From: UBA3537 sp965657165
GTDB lineage: Bacteria > Bacteroidota > Bacteroidia > Flavobacteriales > Flavobacteriaceae
Direction: 5' to 3'
DNA: 5,786 nucleotides
NCBI GenBank assembly: GCA_965657165.1
Contig: CBFHNG010000070.1
Location: 1 to 5,786, forward strand
Translations under genes and position numbers: made by a program
Notes under the pieces: model-generated
Told to the model about the DNA's origin: nothing
Databases searched by the model: none
Seen by the model: the letters and a program-made list of their open reading frames with translations, nothing else
Shown: positions 1-5,786 of the stretch, one piece after another
Numbering within the stretch: the stretch's first letter is position 1
How the letters are laid out: each line of letters opens with the position of its first letter

Positions 1-144
1 TCTTCTCCCTATGATCTTATGAAGTCTGAGTTTGGAAGTTATGGCGAAAAAAACACAGCTTGGACGGCAGATGATGCAAAAGGGTTTATCAAAATCACGG
101 CTAATCAAAATAAAATTATTCAAAACGTAAATTCAAAATCATGA
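1..144 (+). CDS. argG: Argininosuccinate synthase, C-terminal fragment (5' part outside the window)
   Basis: Only the last 47 codons are present, in frame from base 1 and ending at TGA 142-144. ArgG is the cytosolic enzyme that joins citrulline and aspartate at the cost of ATP to form argininosuccinate, the penultimate step of arginine synthesis. The visible part begins with SSPYDLM, followed by a Phe-Gly-x-Tyr-Gly-Glu segment and then WTADDAKGFIKI. I recognise this as the extreme C-terminus of bacterial ArgG, the tail that takes part in subunit assembly; the catalytic N-terminal domain is not visible. The stop overlaps the argC start as ATGA (141-144), so the two are almost surely co-transcribed. 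Identification rests on a short tail but is supported by the arginine genes that follow. Its promoter must lie upstream of the window. Confidence 0.88.
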   Translation, partial: SSPYDLMKSEFGSYGEKNTAWTADDAKGFIKITANQNKIIQNVNSKS

Positions 145-1118
145 TAGAAGTTGGTATTATTGGTGGCGCAGGATACACTGCAGGAGAGTTGATTCGATTA
201 CTATTAAATCATCCAAAAGCAAGACTTAACTTTGTGTATAGCACCTCTAGTTCTGGGCAAAATTTAAGTGCGATTCATCAAGATTTGGTAGGAGAATCAA
301 AGTTTAGGTTTTCTAATCAAATTAATTCAAGTGTTGATGTTTTGTTTTTATGTTTAGGGCATGGAAATTCTAAAACATTTTTGGAAAACAATACATTTTC
401 AGATCACACAAAGATTATAGATTTGAGTCATGATTTTAGATTGAATACGTCTGCTAATTTTCAAGCTAAACAATTCATATACGGACTTCCAGAATTGAAT
501 AAAAATAAAATTATAAATGCAAATTACATTGCAAATCCTGGCTGTTTTGCAACAGCTATTCAATTAGCACTTTTACCGTTAGCTGCTAAAAATATGATTC
601 AAAGTCCGGTTCATATTAATGCAGTTACAGGAGCTACTGGAGCAGGAACCAAACCTTCTGCAACAACTCATTTTACATGGCGTGATAATAATTTTTCACA
701 TTATAAGGCTTTTGAGCATCAACATTTGGCGGAAATTAAAGAGTCCTTGATTGCACTACAAGAAACGTTTGATTCTGAGCTTAATTTTATACCAAATCGA
801 GGAAATTTCTCTCGTGGAATTTTCGCAACCTTATATTTGGAACTAGAAGAAAATTTGGAGGACATTATATCGCTTTATAAATCTTATTACAAGAATGCAC
901 CATTTACCGTTATTTCTGAAAATGAAATTCATTTAAAACAGGTGGTTAATACCAATAAATGTTTGATACATCTAACGAAATATAACAATAAATTACTCAT
1001 AACAAGTGCCATAGACAATCTTTTAAAAGGGGCATCAGGCCAAGCTATTCAAAATATGAATCTGATGTTTGACTTTGAAGAATACGAAGGATTGAAGCTA
1101 AAGGCGAATTATTTTTAA
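141..1118 (+). CDS. argC: N-acetyl(acyl)-gamma-glutamyl-phosphate reductase
   Basis: This 325-residue cytosolic enzyme reduces N-acyl-gamma-glutamyl phosphate with NADPH to N-acylglutamate semialdehyde, the third step of the acylated branch of arginine synthesis. The N-terminus carries the Rossmann dinucleotide loop GGAGYTAGEL (residues 8-17). The catalytic cysteine is Cys135 in NPGCFATA (132-139). A glycine-rich stretch, TGATGAGTKPS, follows at 163-173, and the conserved active-site histidine lies in EHQH (192-195). The C-terminal segment KGASGQAIQNMNLM (296-309) is the usual return to the cofactor domain. The length is slightly short for the family (about 310-345) but complete. The start at 141 is favoured because the Rossmann strand begins at residue 2 and the ATG overlaps the argG stop. 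No Shine-Dalgarno precedes it, so translation probably depends on coupling to argG. In this operon the acyl group may be succinyl rather than acetyl. Confidence 0.96.
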   Translation: MIEVGIIGGAGYTAGELIRLLLNHPKARLNFVYSTSSSGQNLSAIHQDLVGESKFRFSNQINSSVDVLFLCLGHGNSKTFLENNTFSDHTKIIDLSHDFRLNTSANFQAKQFIYGLPELNKNKIINANYIANPGCFATAIQLALLPLAAKNMIQSPVHINAVTGATGAGTKPSATTHFTWRDNNFSHYKAFEHQHLAEIKESLIALQETFDSELNFIPNRGNFSRGIFATLYLELEENLEDIISLYKSYYKNAPFTVISENEIHLKQVVNTNKCLIHLTKYNNKLLITSAIDNLLKGASGQAIQNMNLMFDFEEYEGLKLKANYF

Positions 1119-1129
1119 TCAATTTTAAT
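1119..1129 (+). other. argC-proC spacer, the only intergenic gap in the operon
   Basis: Eleven AT-rich bases separate the argC stop (TAA 1116-1118) from the proC ATG at 1130. The spacer holds no Shine-Dalgarno-like purine run, no hairpin and no room for a separate promoter. It is the one junction here that is not an ATGA overlap and the only one where the upstream gene ends in TAA. An A/T-rich leader without Shine-Dalgarno is typical of Bacteroidota translation starts. Confidence 0.6.
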
Positions 1130-1930
1130 ATGAAAATCGCAATTATAGGAACAGGAAATTTAGGGCGATCCATTGCCAAAGGGCTCATTATAAACAATGC
1201 CATTACGTCGTTGTATTTGACACGACGTAGTTTGGATAATTTAAAAGAATTTGACGGCTATAAAAATGTGCACTTAACAACGGATAACAACTTAGCCGTA
1301 CAACAATCTGATATTTTAATTTTTGCAGTACAGCCAGCGCACTTACAATCTATTTTAGAAGCAGTTGCGACACATATTAACGAAAAACACATTGTGATTT
1401 CAACCATCACAGGCTTTCCAATTTCAAAAATAGAACGTATAGTTGGCGCACAACATCATGTCATTAGAGCCATGCCCAATACAGCAATTGCTGTTGGGAA
1501 ATCCATGACATGTTTGTGTAGTAACACTGCTGGAAAAGGCAGAATTTCTGTGGCAGAAGCTATTTTTAATAGGTTGGGCGCAACAATATGCATTCCAGAA
1601 GAACAGATGCAAGCAGCAACCGTAATTTGTGCTAGTGGCATTGCCTTTTGGATGCGTCTAATTCGAGCCACTACACAAGCGGCCATTCAGCTTGGTTTTG
1701 ATGCTGAAGAAGCACAACGTTTGGCCATGTACACCAGCGAAGGAGCAGCTCAATTATTAATCAAAAATGGAAATCATCCAGAGCAAGAAATTGATAAAGT
1801 GACGACACCTATGGGATGTACTATTGAAGGCTTAAATGAAATGGAACACAAGGGTTTGAGCTCTTCTTTGATTCAAGGCATGGTGGCGTCATTTCAAAAA
1901 ATTAATGCTATTAAAACCAATCAGGTATGA
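1130..1930 (+). CDS. proC: Pyrroline-5-carboxylate reductase, arginine-operon type
   Basis: This 266-residue protein belongs to the family that reduces 1-pyrroline-5-carboxylate to L-proline with NAD(P)H in the cytosol. The N-terminal Rossmann loop is IIGTGNLGRSIAKGL (5-19). A second nucleotide-contact motif AVQPAH (66-71; AVKPQ in many homologues) and RAMPNTA (113-119) follow. The all-helical dimerisation domain fills roughly 155-262 and ends in the family signature around VTTPMGCTIEGLNEME (224-239). Length is normal for ProC. Two substrate-side loops differ from the common forms: the usual SGSGPAY reads CASGIAFW (167-174), and the usual TSPGGTT reads TTPMGCT (225-231), with Thr231 kept. The gene lies between argC and argD, whose shared metabolite is N-acylglutamate semialdehyde; loss of its acyl group would give the ProC substrate. 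It ends in an ATGA overlap with argD. Proline synthesis is the expected role; an altered substrate is possible but unproven. Confidence 0.93.
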   Translation: MKIAIIGTGNLGRSIAKGLIINNAITSLYLTRRSLDNLKEFDGYKNVHLTTDNNLAVQQSDILIFAVQPAHLQSILEAVATHINEKHIVISTITGFPISKIERIVGAQHHVIRAMPNTAIAVGKSMTCLCSNTAGKGRISVAEAIFNRLGATICIPEEQMQAATVICASGIAFWMRLIRATTQAAIQLGFDAEEAQRLAMYTSEGAAQLLIKNGNHPEQEIDKVTTPMGCTIEGLNEMEHKGLSSSLIQGMVASFQKINAIKTNQV

Positions 1931-3051
1931 AGTTATTTGATGTTTATCCGTTGTTTGATATCACACCAGTTCGAGCAAAAGACGTCAATGTTTTTGATGA
2001 AAATGACGTTGAGTATTTAGATTTGTATGGTGGTCACGCTGTCATTTCTATTGGGCATTCTCACCCAACCTATGTTCAAAATTTATCAGAACAATTAAAT
2101 CAAATAGGATTTTATAGTAATGCCGTTAAAAACCCATTACAAATCCAATTAGCAGAAAAATTAGCAATAGCTTCTAACTGTAATAATTATGAATTATTCA
2201 TGTGTAGCTCTGGTGCAGAGGCGAATGAAAATGCCTTAAAGTTAGCCTCGTTTCACACTAATAAACCTTCAATTATTGCTTTTGAAAATTCGTTTCACGG
2301 ACGTACTTCAGCAGCTGTTGCAAGTACGGATAACCCCAAAATTGTAGCGCCATTAAACGCACAACAAGACGTTCAATTTTTGGCTTTAGGCGATTTAAAA
2401 GCTGTAGAAACAACGCTTCAAAAAGGAAATACTTGTGCCATTATTATTGAATGTATTCAAGGAGTAGGGGGATTAGATCAAAGTACAACAGCATTTTATC
2501 AAGGACTTGAAACACTTTGCAAAACTTATGGCGCCGTACTGATTGCTGATGAGGTGCAATCTGGATTTGGGCGAAGCGGTGATTTTTTTGCTTTTCAAAA
2601 ACATGGAATTATACCACACATTATATCCATGGCCAAAGGTATGGGTAACGGATTTCCTGTTGGTGGAATTTTAATTCATCCAGAAATTCAAGCCTCTTAT
2701 GGACTTTTGGGAACAACCTTTGGAGGAAATCATTTGGCTTGCGCTGCGACTCTTAGTGTTTTGGAGGTTTTAGAAACTCAAAATTTAATGCAAAATGCAC
2801 AATACATGGAGATTTATTTTAGAGAAAAAGCCAAAGAAGTTCCTCAAATTCTTCAACTTAAAGGGCGAGGGTTGATGCTAGGGTTAGCGTTTGATTTTCC
2901 TGTGGCAGAACTAAGGAAAGCACTTCTTTTTAAACATAAAATATTTACGGGGAGCTCTAAAAATCCAAACTTAATTCGCATACTTCCACCTCTAACCATT
3001 AAAAAAGAACATATTGACACCTTTTTTAGTGCATTAAAACAAGAATTATGA
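1927..3051 (+). CDS. argD: Acylornithine aminotransferase (acetylornithine/succinylornithine aminotransferase family)
   Basis: This 374-residue class III, PLP-dependent aminotransferase is expected to transfer the amino group of glutamate to N-acylglutamate semialdehyde, yielding N-acylornithine. Visible family features in order are LDLYGGHAVISIGHSHP (31-47) in the N-terminal substrate region, SSGAEANENALKLA (94-107) for the PLP phosphate, FHGRTSAAV (123-131) near the cofactor ring, ADEVQSGFGRSG (207-218) with Asp208 pairing with the pyridine nitrogen, SMAKGMGNGFPVGG (234-247) with Lys237 as Schiff-base lysine, and TTFGGN (263-268). The C-terminal RILPPLTI (351-358) is the usual carboxylate-binding region. 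The protein is compact, as is common for ArgD of this phylum. Its start overlaps the proC stop and its stop overlaps the argF' start, both as ATGA. Ornithine aminotransferase (RocD) is a related alternative, but the placement among anabolic genes argues for ArgD. Confidence 0.93.
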   Translation: MKLFDVYPLFDITPVRAKDVNVFDENDVEYLDLYGGHAVISIGHSHPTYVQNLSEQLNQIGFYSNAVKNPLQIQLAEKLAIASNCNNYELFMCSSGAEANENALKLASFHTNKPSIIAFENSFHGRTSAAVASTDNPKIVAPLNAQQDVQFLALGDLKAVETTLQKGNTCAIIIECIQGVGGLDQSTTAFYQGLETLCKTYGAVLIADEVQSGFGRSGDFFAFQKHGIIPHIISMAKGMGNGFPVGGILIHPEIQASYGLLGTTFGGNHLACAATLSVLEVLETQNLMQNAQYMEIYFREKAKEVPQILQLKGRGLMLGLAFDFPVAELRKALLFKHKIFTGSSKNPNLIRILPPLTIKKEHIDTFFSALKQEL

Positions 3052-3983
3052 ATCAATTTTTAAATATAGGAGATATTTCAAATTTGAACACAACAGTTCA
3101 AGATGCTATTGCTTTAAAAAATAACCCTTTTGCATACCATTCACTTGGGAAACAAAAGACATTGGTACTGCTTTTTTTCAATGCTAGTTTACGTACCCGT
3201 CTTAGCACAGAATTGGCGGCTAAAAATTTAGGCATGACTGTTATTGTCTTGAATGTTAGTGATGCGTGGCGATTGGAGTTTGAAGATGGCGTTGTTATGA
3301 ACCTTGATACCTCAGAACACATAAAAGAAGCTGCTCAGGTGATTTCTCAATATGCTTCAATTATTGGAGTTAGAGCGTTTCCAACCTTAACGGATAAGGC
3401 AAAAGATCAATCGGAATGGATTTTAAAGGCGTTTTCTAGTTTGGCTTCAGTTCCTGTAATCAATATGGAAAGTGCAACTGCACATCCATTGCAAGGCTTG
3501 GCCGATGCTATCACTATTGCAGAGCAACGCCAACAAAAAAAACCAAAAGTAGTTCTATCTTGGGCGCCACATCCAAAGGCGCTTCCACATGCTGTTGCAA
3601 ATTCTTTTTTACAAACGATGCAGTTACAGGATGTTGACTTGTGTATCACTCATCCCGAAGGCTACGATTTAGACCCAAAAATAGTTAAAGGTACGCCAGT
3701 GTTTTACAATCAAGAAGAGGCGCTTCAAAATGCAGATTTTGTTTATGCCAAAAACTGGAGCAGCTTCAATGATTATGGAAAAATTTTAACTCCAACATCT
3801 GATTGGATGATTACTGAAGATAAAATCGGACAAGCCAAATTTATGCATTGTCTTCCTGTTCGCCGAAACGTAGTTGTGGAAGATGCTGTTTTGGATAGCT
3901 CTCAATCCTTATGTATAGAGCAATCCAACAATCGTACTTACGCTGCTCAAATTGTACTGAAACAAATTTTAGAATCATTATGA
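3048..3983 (+). CDS. argF': N-acylornithine carbamoyltransferase, probably succinylornithine type (SOTCase/AOTCase family)
   Basis: This 311-residue cytosolic transcarbamylase is predicted to carbamoylate N-acylornithine to N-acylcitrulline. Features in order are the carbamoyl-phosphate loop FFNASLRTRLS (43-53; SLRTR instead of the STRTR of ordinary OTCase), AWRLEFEDGVVM (73-84), SEHIKEA (89-95), GVRAFP (107-112), the HPLQ motif (146-149) after INMESATA, SWAPHPKALPHAVANS (171-186), YAKNW (233-237) and HCLPVRRN (267-274). The WRLEF and GVRAFP segments and HCLPVRRN mark the acylornithine branch of the family known from Xanthomonas campestris and Bacteroides fragilis. By eye alignment, the acyl-specificity residue (Glu92 in the Xanthomonas acetyl enzyme, Pro90 in the Bacteroides succinyl enzyme) is Ser89 here, which favours the succinyl substrate. 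The lysine near the Xanthomonas C-terminus (Lys302) aligns with Gln301. ATGA overlaps join it to argD and argB. Family assignment is firm; the acyl preference is inference. Confidence 0.92.
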   Translation: MNQFLNIGDISNLNTTVQDAIALKNNPFAYHSLGKQKTLVLLFFNASLRTRLSTELAAKNLGMTVIVLNVSDAWRLEFEDGVVMNLDTSEHIKEAAQVISQYASIIGVRAFPTLTDKAKDQSEWILKAFSSLASVPVINMESATAHPLQGLADAITIAEQRQQKKPKVVLSWAPHPKALPHAVANSFLQTMQLQDVDLCITHPEGYDLDPKIVKGTPVFYNQEEALQNADFVYAKNWSSFNDYGKILTPTSDWMITEDKIGQAKFMHCLPVRRNVVVEDAVLDSSQSLCIEQSNNRTYAAQIVLKQILESL

Positions 3984-4759
3984 AGCAGTCATTGAAAATT
4001 GTAAAAATAGGGGGTCACATTCTTGATGATTCAAAAGTAAAAAAAGAATTTTTAACTCAATTTGCGGCAATTGATGGGTTAAAACTTCTGGTCCATGGTG
4101 GTGGAAAATCAGCGACAGCATTATCAAAAAAAATGCAATTGGATGTTCAAATGGTCGATGGACGTCGAATAACTGATGTCCAAACACTGGAGGTCATTAC
4201 TATGGTTTATGCGGGAAAAATTAACACTTCTATTGTCGCCATGTTGCAAGGATTGAACTGTAATGCCGTAGGGTGTTCTGGCGCTGATGCCAATTCAATT
4301 CAATCTGTAAAACGGCCCGTTTCAGTGGTTGACTATGGCTTTGTGGGGGATATTCAAAAAGTGAATTCGGAGTATATTTCATTGTTACTGAATGCAGGAT
4401 TAGTTCCTGTTTTTTCTGCTATTACACACAATAAAAATGGGCAATTGCTCAATACCAATGCAGACACAATTGCCGCTTCACTCGCAAAATCCTTAGCGGA
4501 TGTTTTTGATATTACACTATATTATTGTTTCGAAAAAACAGGAGTTTTAGAAGATAAAAACAATGATAACTCAGTCATAAAAATAATTGACAAAGTTAAA
4601 TACAAAGACCTTGTAAAATCCGGAGTCGTTTCTGATGGGATGTTACCAAAATTGCAAAATTGCTTTGATGCACTCGAAAATCAAGTTTCAAAAGTTTGTA
4701 TCGGTCAGCCAAGCATGCTTTCCGATCATTCAAATAATTATACAACGCTAACGCTATGA
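3980..4759 (+). CDS. argB: N-acetyl(acyl)glutamate kinase
   Basis: This 259-residue amino-acid kinase phosphorylates the gamma-carboxyl of N-acylglutamate with ATP, the second step of the pathway. Visible motifs are KIGG (9-12, with Lys9 for phosphate transfer), VHGGGK (38-43), DGRRITD (60-66, with the substrate-binding arginine), NAGLVPVFSAIT (138-149), NTNADTIAASLAKSL (158-172, with Asn158 and Asp162 matching the residues of the same numbers in E. coli ArgB), EKTGVL (185-190) and VVSDGMLPKL (216-225, with Lys224). The reading frame is open upstream to an ATG at 3911, but I chose 3980: the kinase fold begins at KIVKIGG, the 23 extra residues are Cys/Asn-rich and unlike the family, and 3980 forms an ATGA overlap with the argF' stop. 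With that start there is no N-terminal helix of the type found in arginine-inhibited kinases, so it resembles the arginine-insensitive E. coli form. The last codon is followed by two tandem TGA stops. Confidence 0.95.
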   Translation: MKQSLKIVKIGGHILDDSKVKKEFLTQFAAIDGLKLLVHGGGKSATALSKKMQLDVQMVDGRRITDVQTLEVITMVYAGKINTSIVAMLQGLNCNAVGCSGADANSIQSVKRPVSVVDYGFVGDIQKVNSEYISLLLNAGLVPVFSAITHNKNGQLLNTNADTIAASLAKSLADVFDITLYYCFEKTGVLEDKNNDNSVIKIIDKVKYKDLVKSGVVSDGMLPKLQNCFDALENQVSKVCIGQPSMLSDHSNNYTTLTL

Positions 4760-4762
4760 TGA
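4756..4762 (+). other. argB/argE junction ATGATGA: double start and double stop in seven bases
   Basis: The seven bases ATGATGA hold two in-frame ATG codons for the downstream deacylase (4756 and 4759) and two in-frame TGA codons for argB (4757 and 4760). A ribosome finishing argB can restart on either ATG without leaving the site. No Shine-Dalgarno sequence lies upstream, so coupled re-initiation is the likeliest way the deacylase is translated. The two starts differ by only one Met. Confidence 0.7.
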
Positions 4763-5786
4763 CTATAGATTCTCTAACTCAGTCGGCGATTGAGTTATTA
4801 AAAAACTTAATTCAAATACCTTCTTTTTCATCTGAAGAAGACGCAACCGCATTGCTTTTGGAGCAGTGGTTTGAATCTTTTGATATTCCATACAATCGTC
4901 ATCAAAATAATGTTTGGGCCACCAATAAAACTTTTGAAGATGCGAAACCAACACTTCTTTTAAACTCTCATCATGACACTGTTAAGCCCAATAGTGGGTA
5001 CACTAAAAATCCATTTGACGCACACATTGAAGATGGGAAGCTCTATGGTCTTGGCAGCAATGATGCAGGGGGATGTTTGGTGTCGTTGTTGGCGACCTTT
5101 ACTTATTTCTATCATCAGGAATCATTGGCCTATAATTTAGTTTTTGTAGGTTCAGCAGAAGAAGAAAGCAGTGGCTCAAATGGCCTTAATAGTATGCTCA
5201 GTATTATTCCAAAAATTGATGTTGCAATTGTTGGAGAACCTACTCAAATGCATTTGGCCATTGCCGAAAAAGGGTTGGTTGTTTTTGATATTAATGTTTT
5301 TGGAACACCAAGTCATGCTGCTCACCCCAATACGGATAATGTACTTTACAATACAATACCTATTATGCAGTGGATTCAGAATTATGAATTTGAAAAAACT
5401 TCTGACACTTTAGGAAAAGTGAAAATGACACTTACGCAAATCAATGCTGGACAACAACACAATGCTGTTCCAGCAAAATTATCTATGGTGGTAGATGTTC
5501 GTGTGAATGATTGCTATTCTAACCAAGAGGTAGTAGACATTATAAAAGAACAGCTACCAAATGCTGAAGTTTCTCCAAGAAGTATAAATTTAAATTCTTC
5601 TTCTATTCCGAAAAATCACCCATTGGTTGTTGCTGGTACAGCGCTAGGTAGAGAAACTTATGGCTCTCCTACGCTTTCCGATCAGGCGGTGTTGAGCTGT
5701 CCTTCTTTGAAATTGGGGCCTGGAGACAGTACAAGATCCCATACTGCTGATGAGTTTATTTATGTCAATGAAATCGAAGAAGGTAT
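4756..5786 (+). CDS. argE: M20-family metallodeacylase, probable N-acylcitrulline/N-acylornithine deacylase (3' end outside the window)
   Basis: The frame is open from 4756 to the window edge, giving 343 codons; the homology core is almost complete, so probably only a short tail is missing. M20 enzymes are cytosolic two-zinc amidohydrolases. Metal and catalytic motifs are all visible: SHHDTV (71-76, His72 ligand and Asp74), GLGSNDAGG (98-106, Asp103 bridging ligand), SAEEESSG (133-140, Glu136 as general base and Glu137 as ligand), GEPT (160-163) and SRSHTADEF-like HTADEF (329-334, last His ligand). The lid/dimerisation domain covers about 170-280 and contains GTPSHAAHP (183-191) and QQHNAVPA (233-240). 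ArgE, DapE and succinyl-diaminopimelate relatives look alike, so sequence alone does not set the substrate. Because it follows argF' and argB directly, removal of the acyl group from N-acylcitrulline is the best-supported role. The start at 4756 overlaps argB; 4759 is an equally possible in-frame start. Confidence 0.87.
   Translation, partial: MMTIDSLTQSAIELLKNLIQIPSFSSEEDATALLLEQWFESFDIPYNRHQNNVWATNKTFEDAKPTLLLNSHHDTVKPNSGYTKNPFDAHIEDGKLYGLGSNDAGGCLVSLLATFTYFYHQESLAYNLVFVGSAEEESSGSNGLNSMLSIIPKIDVAIVGEPTQMHLAIAEKGLVVFDINVFGTPSHAAHPNTDNVLYNTIPIMQWIQNYEFEKTSDTLGKVKMTLTQINAGQQHNAVPAKLSMVVDVRVNDCYSNQEVVDIIKEQLPNAEVSPRSINLNSSSIPKNHPLVVAGTALGRETYGSPTLSDQAVLSCPSLKLGPGDSTRSHTADEFIYVNEIEEG

Noticed and set aside
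1119..1129. Internal promoter or terminator between argC and proC
   Set aside because: Eleven bases are too few, and neither a hairpin nor a Bacteroidota-type promoter motif could be recognised there.
1424..1686. Two overlapping antisense open frames within proC
   Set aside because: Both lie opposite well-conserved proC sequence, have Cys/Ala-rich composition with no recognisable motif, and no promoter-like context.
3535..3542. Run of eight A in argF' (a second lies at 4126-4133 in argB) as a possible slippage or phase-variation site
   Set aside because: Both runs encode in-frame Lys codons in intact genes; runs of this length are expected in AT-rich DNA and nothing suggests a useful alternative frame.
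2853..3649. Antisense open frames opposite the argD end and argF'
   Set aside because: Shadow frames of conserved coding sequence; no domain or start context.
3911..3979. Upstream in-frame ATG extending ArgB by 23 residues
   Set aside because: The extension lies inside argF', reads as an unlikely Cys/Asn-rich sequence without family resemblance, and the 3980 ATG gives both the family N-terminus and the ATGA overlap.
3978..4187. Antisense open frame opposite the argB start
   Set aside because: Opposite the conserved KIGG and HGGGK region, which explains its His/Pro-rich translation.
4763..4954. 63-residue antisense open frame opposite the 5' end of the M20 gene
   Set aside because: No motif, and it lies opposite a continuous M20 reading frame.
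5171..5413. 80-residue open frame on the + strand inside the M20 gene
   Set aside because: It is out of frame with a strongly supported M20 coding region that carries zinc-ligand motifs on both sides; its Leu-rich composition is what a shifted frame of AT-rich DNA gives.

Overview
The window is one segment of an arginine-biosynthesis operon, entirely on the + strand. In order it carries the 3' end of argG, then argC, proC, argD, a transcarbamylase of the acylornithine type (argF'), argB, and an M20 deacylase in the argE position that runs off the right edge. Both ends lie inside genes, so no operon promoter or terminator is in view. No RNA gene, mobile element, CRISPR array or long repeat was seen.

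Organism: the DNA is clearly AT-rich, start codons lack Shine-Dalgarno sequences, the transcarbamylase is of the kind described from Bacteroides and Xanthomonas rather than ArgF, and the gene order argG-argC-proC-argD-argF'-argB-argE is one I associate with Bacteroidota. A flavobacterium (Flavobacteriaceae or a close relative) is the best guess. This is inference from family resemblance, not a database match.

Layout: 1-144 argG end; 141-1118 argC; 1130-1930 proC; 1927-3051 argD; 3048-3983 argF'; 3980-4759 argB; 4756-5786 M20 deacylase (open at the edge). Five of the six gene junctions are ATGA start/stop overlaps. Only argC-proC has a gap, of 11 nt. No stretch above 300 bases lacks a gene.

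How the genes work together: ArgB phosphorylates N-acylglutamate, ArgC reduces it to N-acylglutamate semialdehyde, and ArgD transaminates this to N-acylornithine. ArgF' carbamoylates the still-blocked ornithine to N-acylcitrulline, the M20 enzyme removes the acyl group to give citrulline, and ArgG (with ArgH, presumably downstream) completes arginine. Free ornithine is bypassed. The acyl group may be succinyl rather than acetyl: at the residue that sets acyl specificity in the characterised enzymes the window encodes Ser, not the Glu of the acetyl type. ProC, which makes proline from pyrroline-5-carboxylate, is inserted between the genes that make and use the acylated semialdehyde, and proA and proB are not in the window.

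I found no wholly new system. The points worth a second look are the acyl-specificity residue and missing lysine of ArgF', the placement and divergent active-site loops of ProC, and the almost unbroken start/stop coupling.
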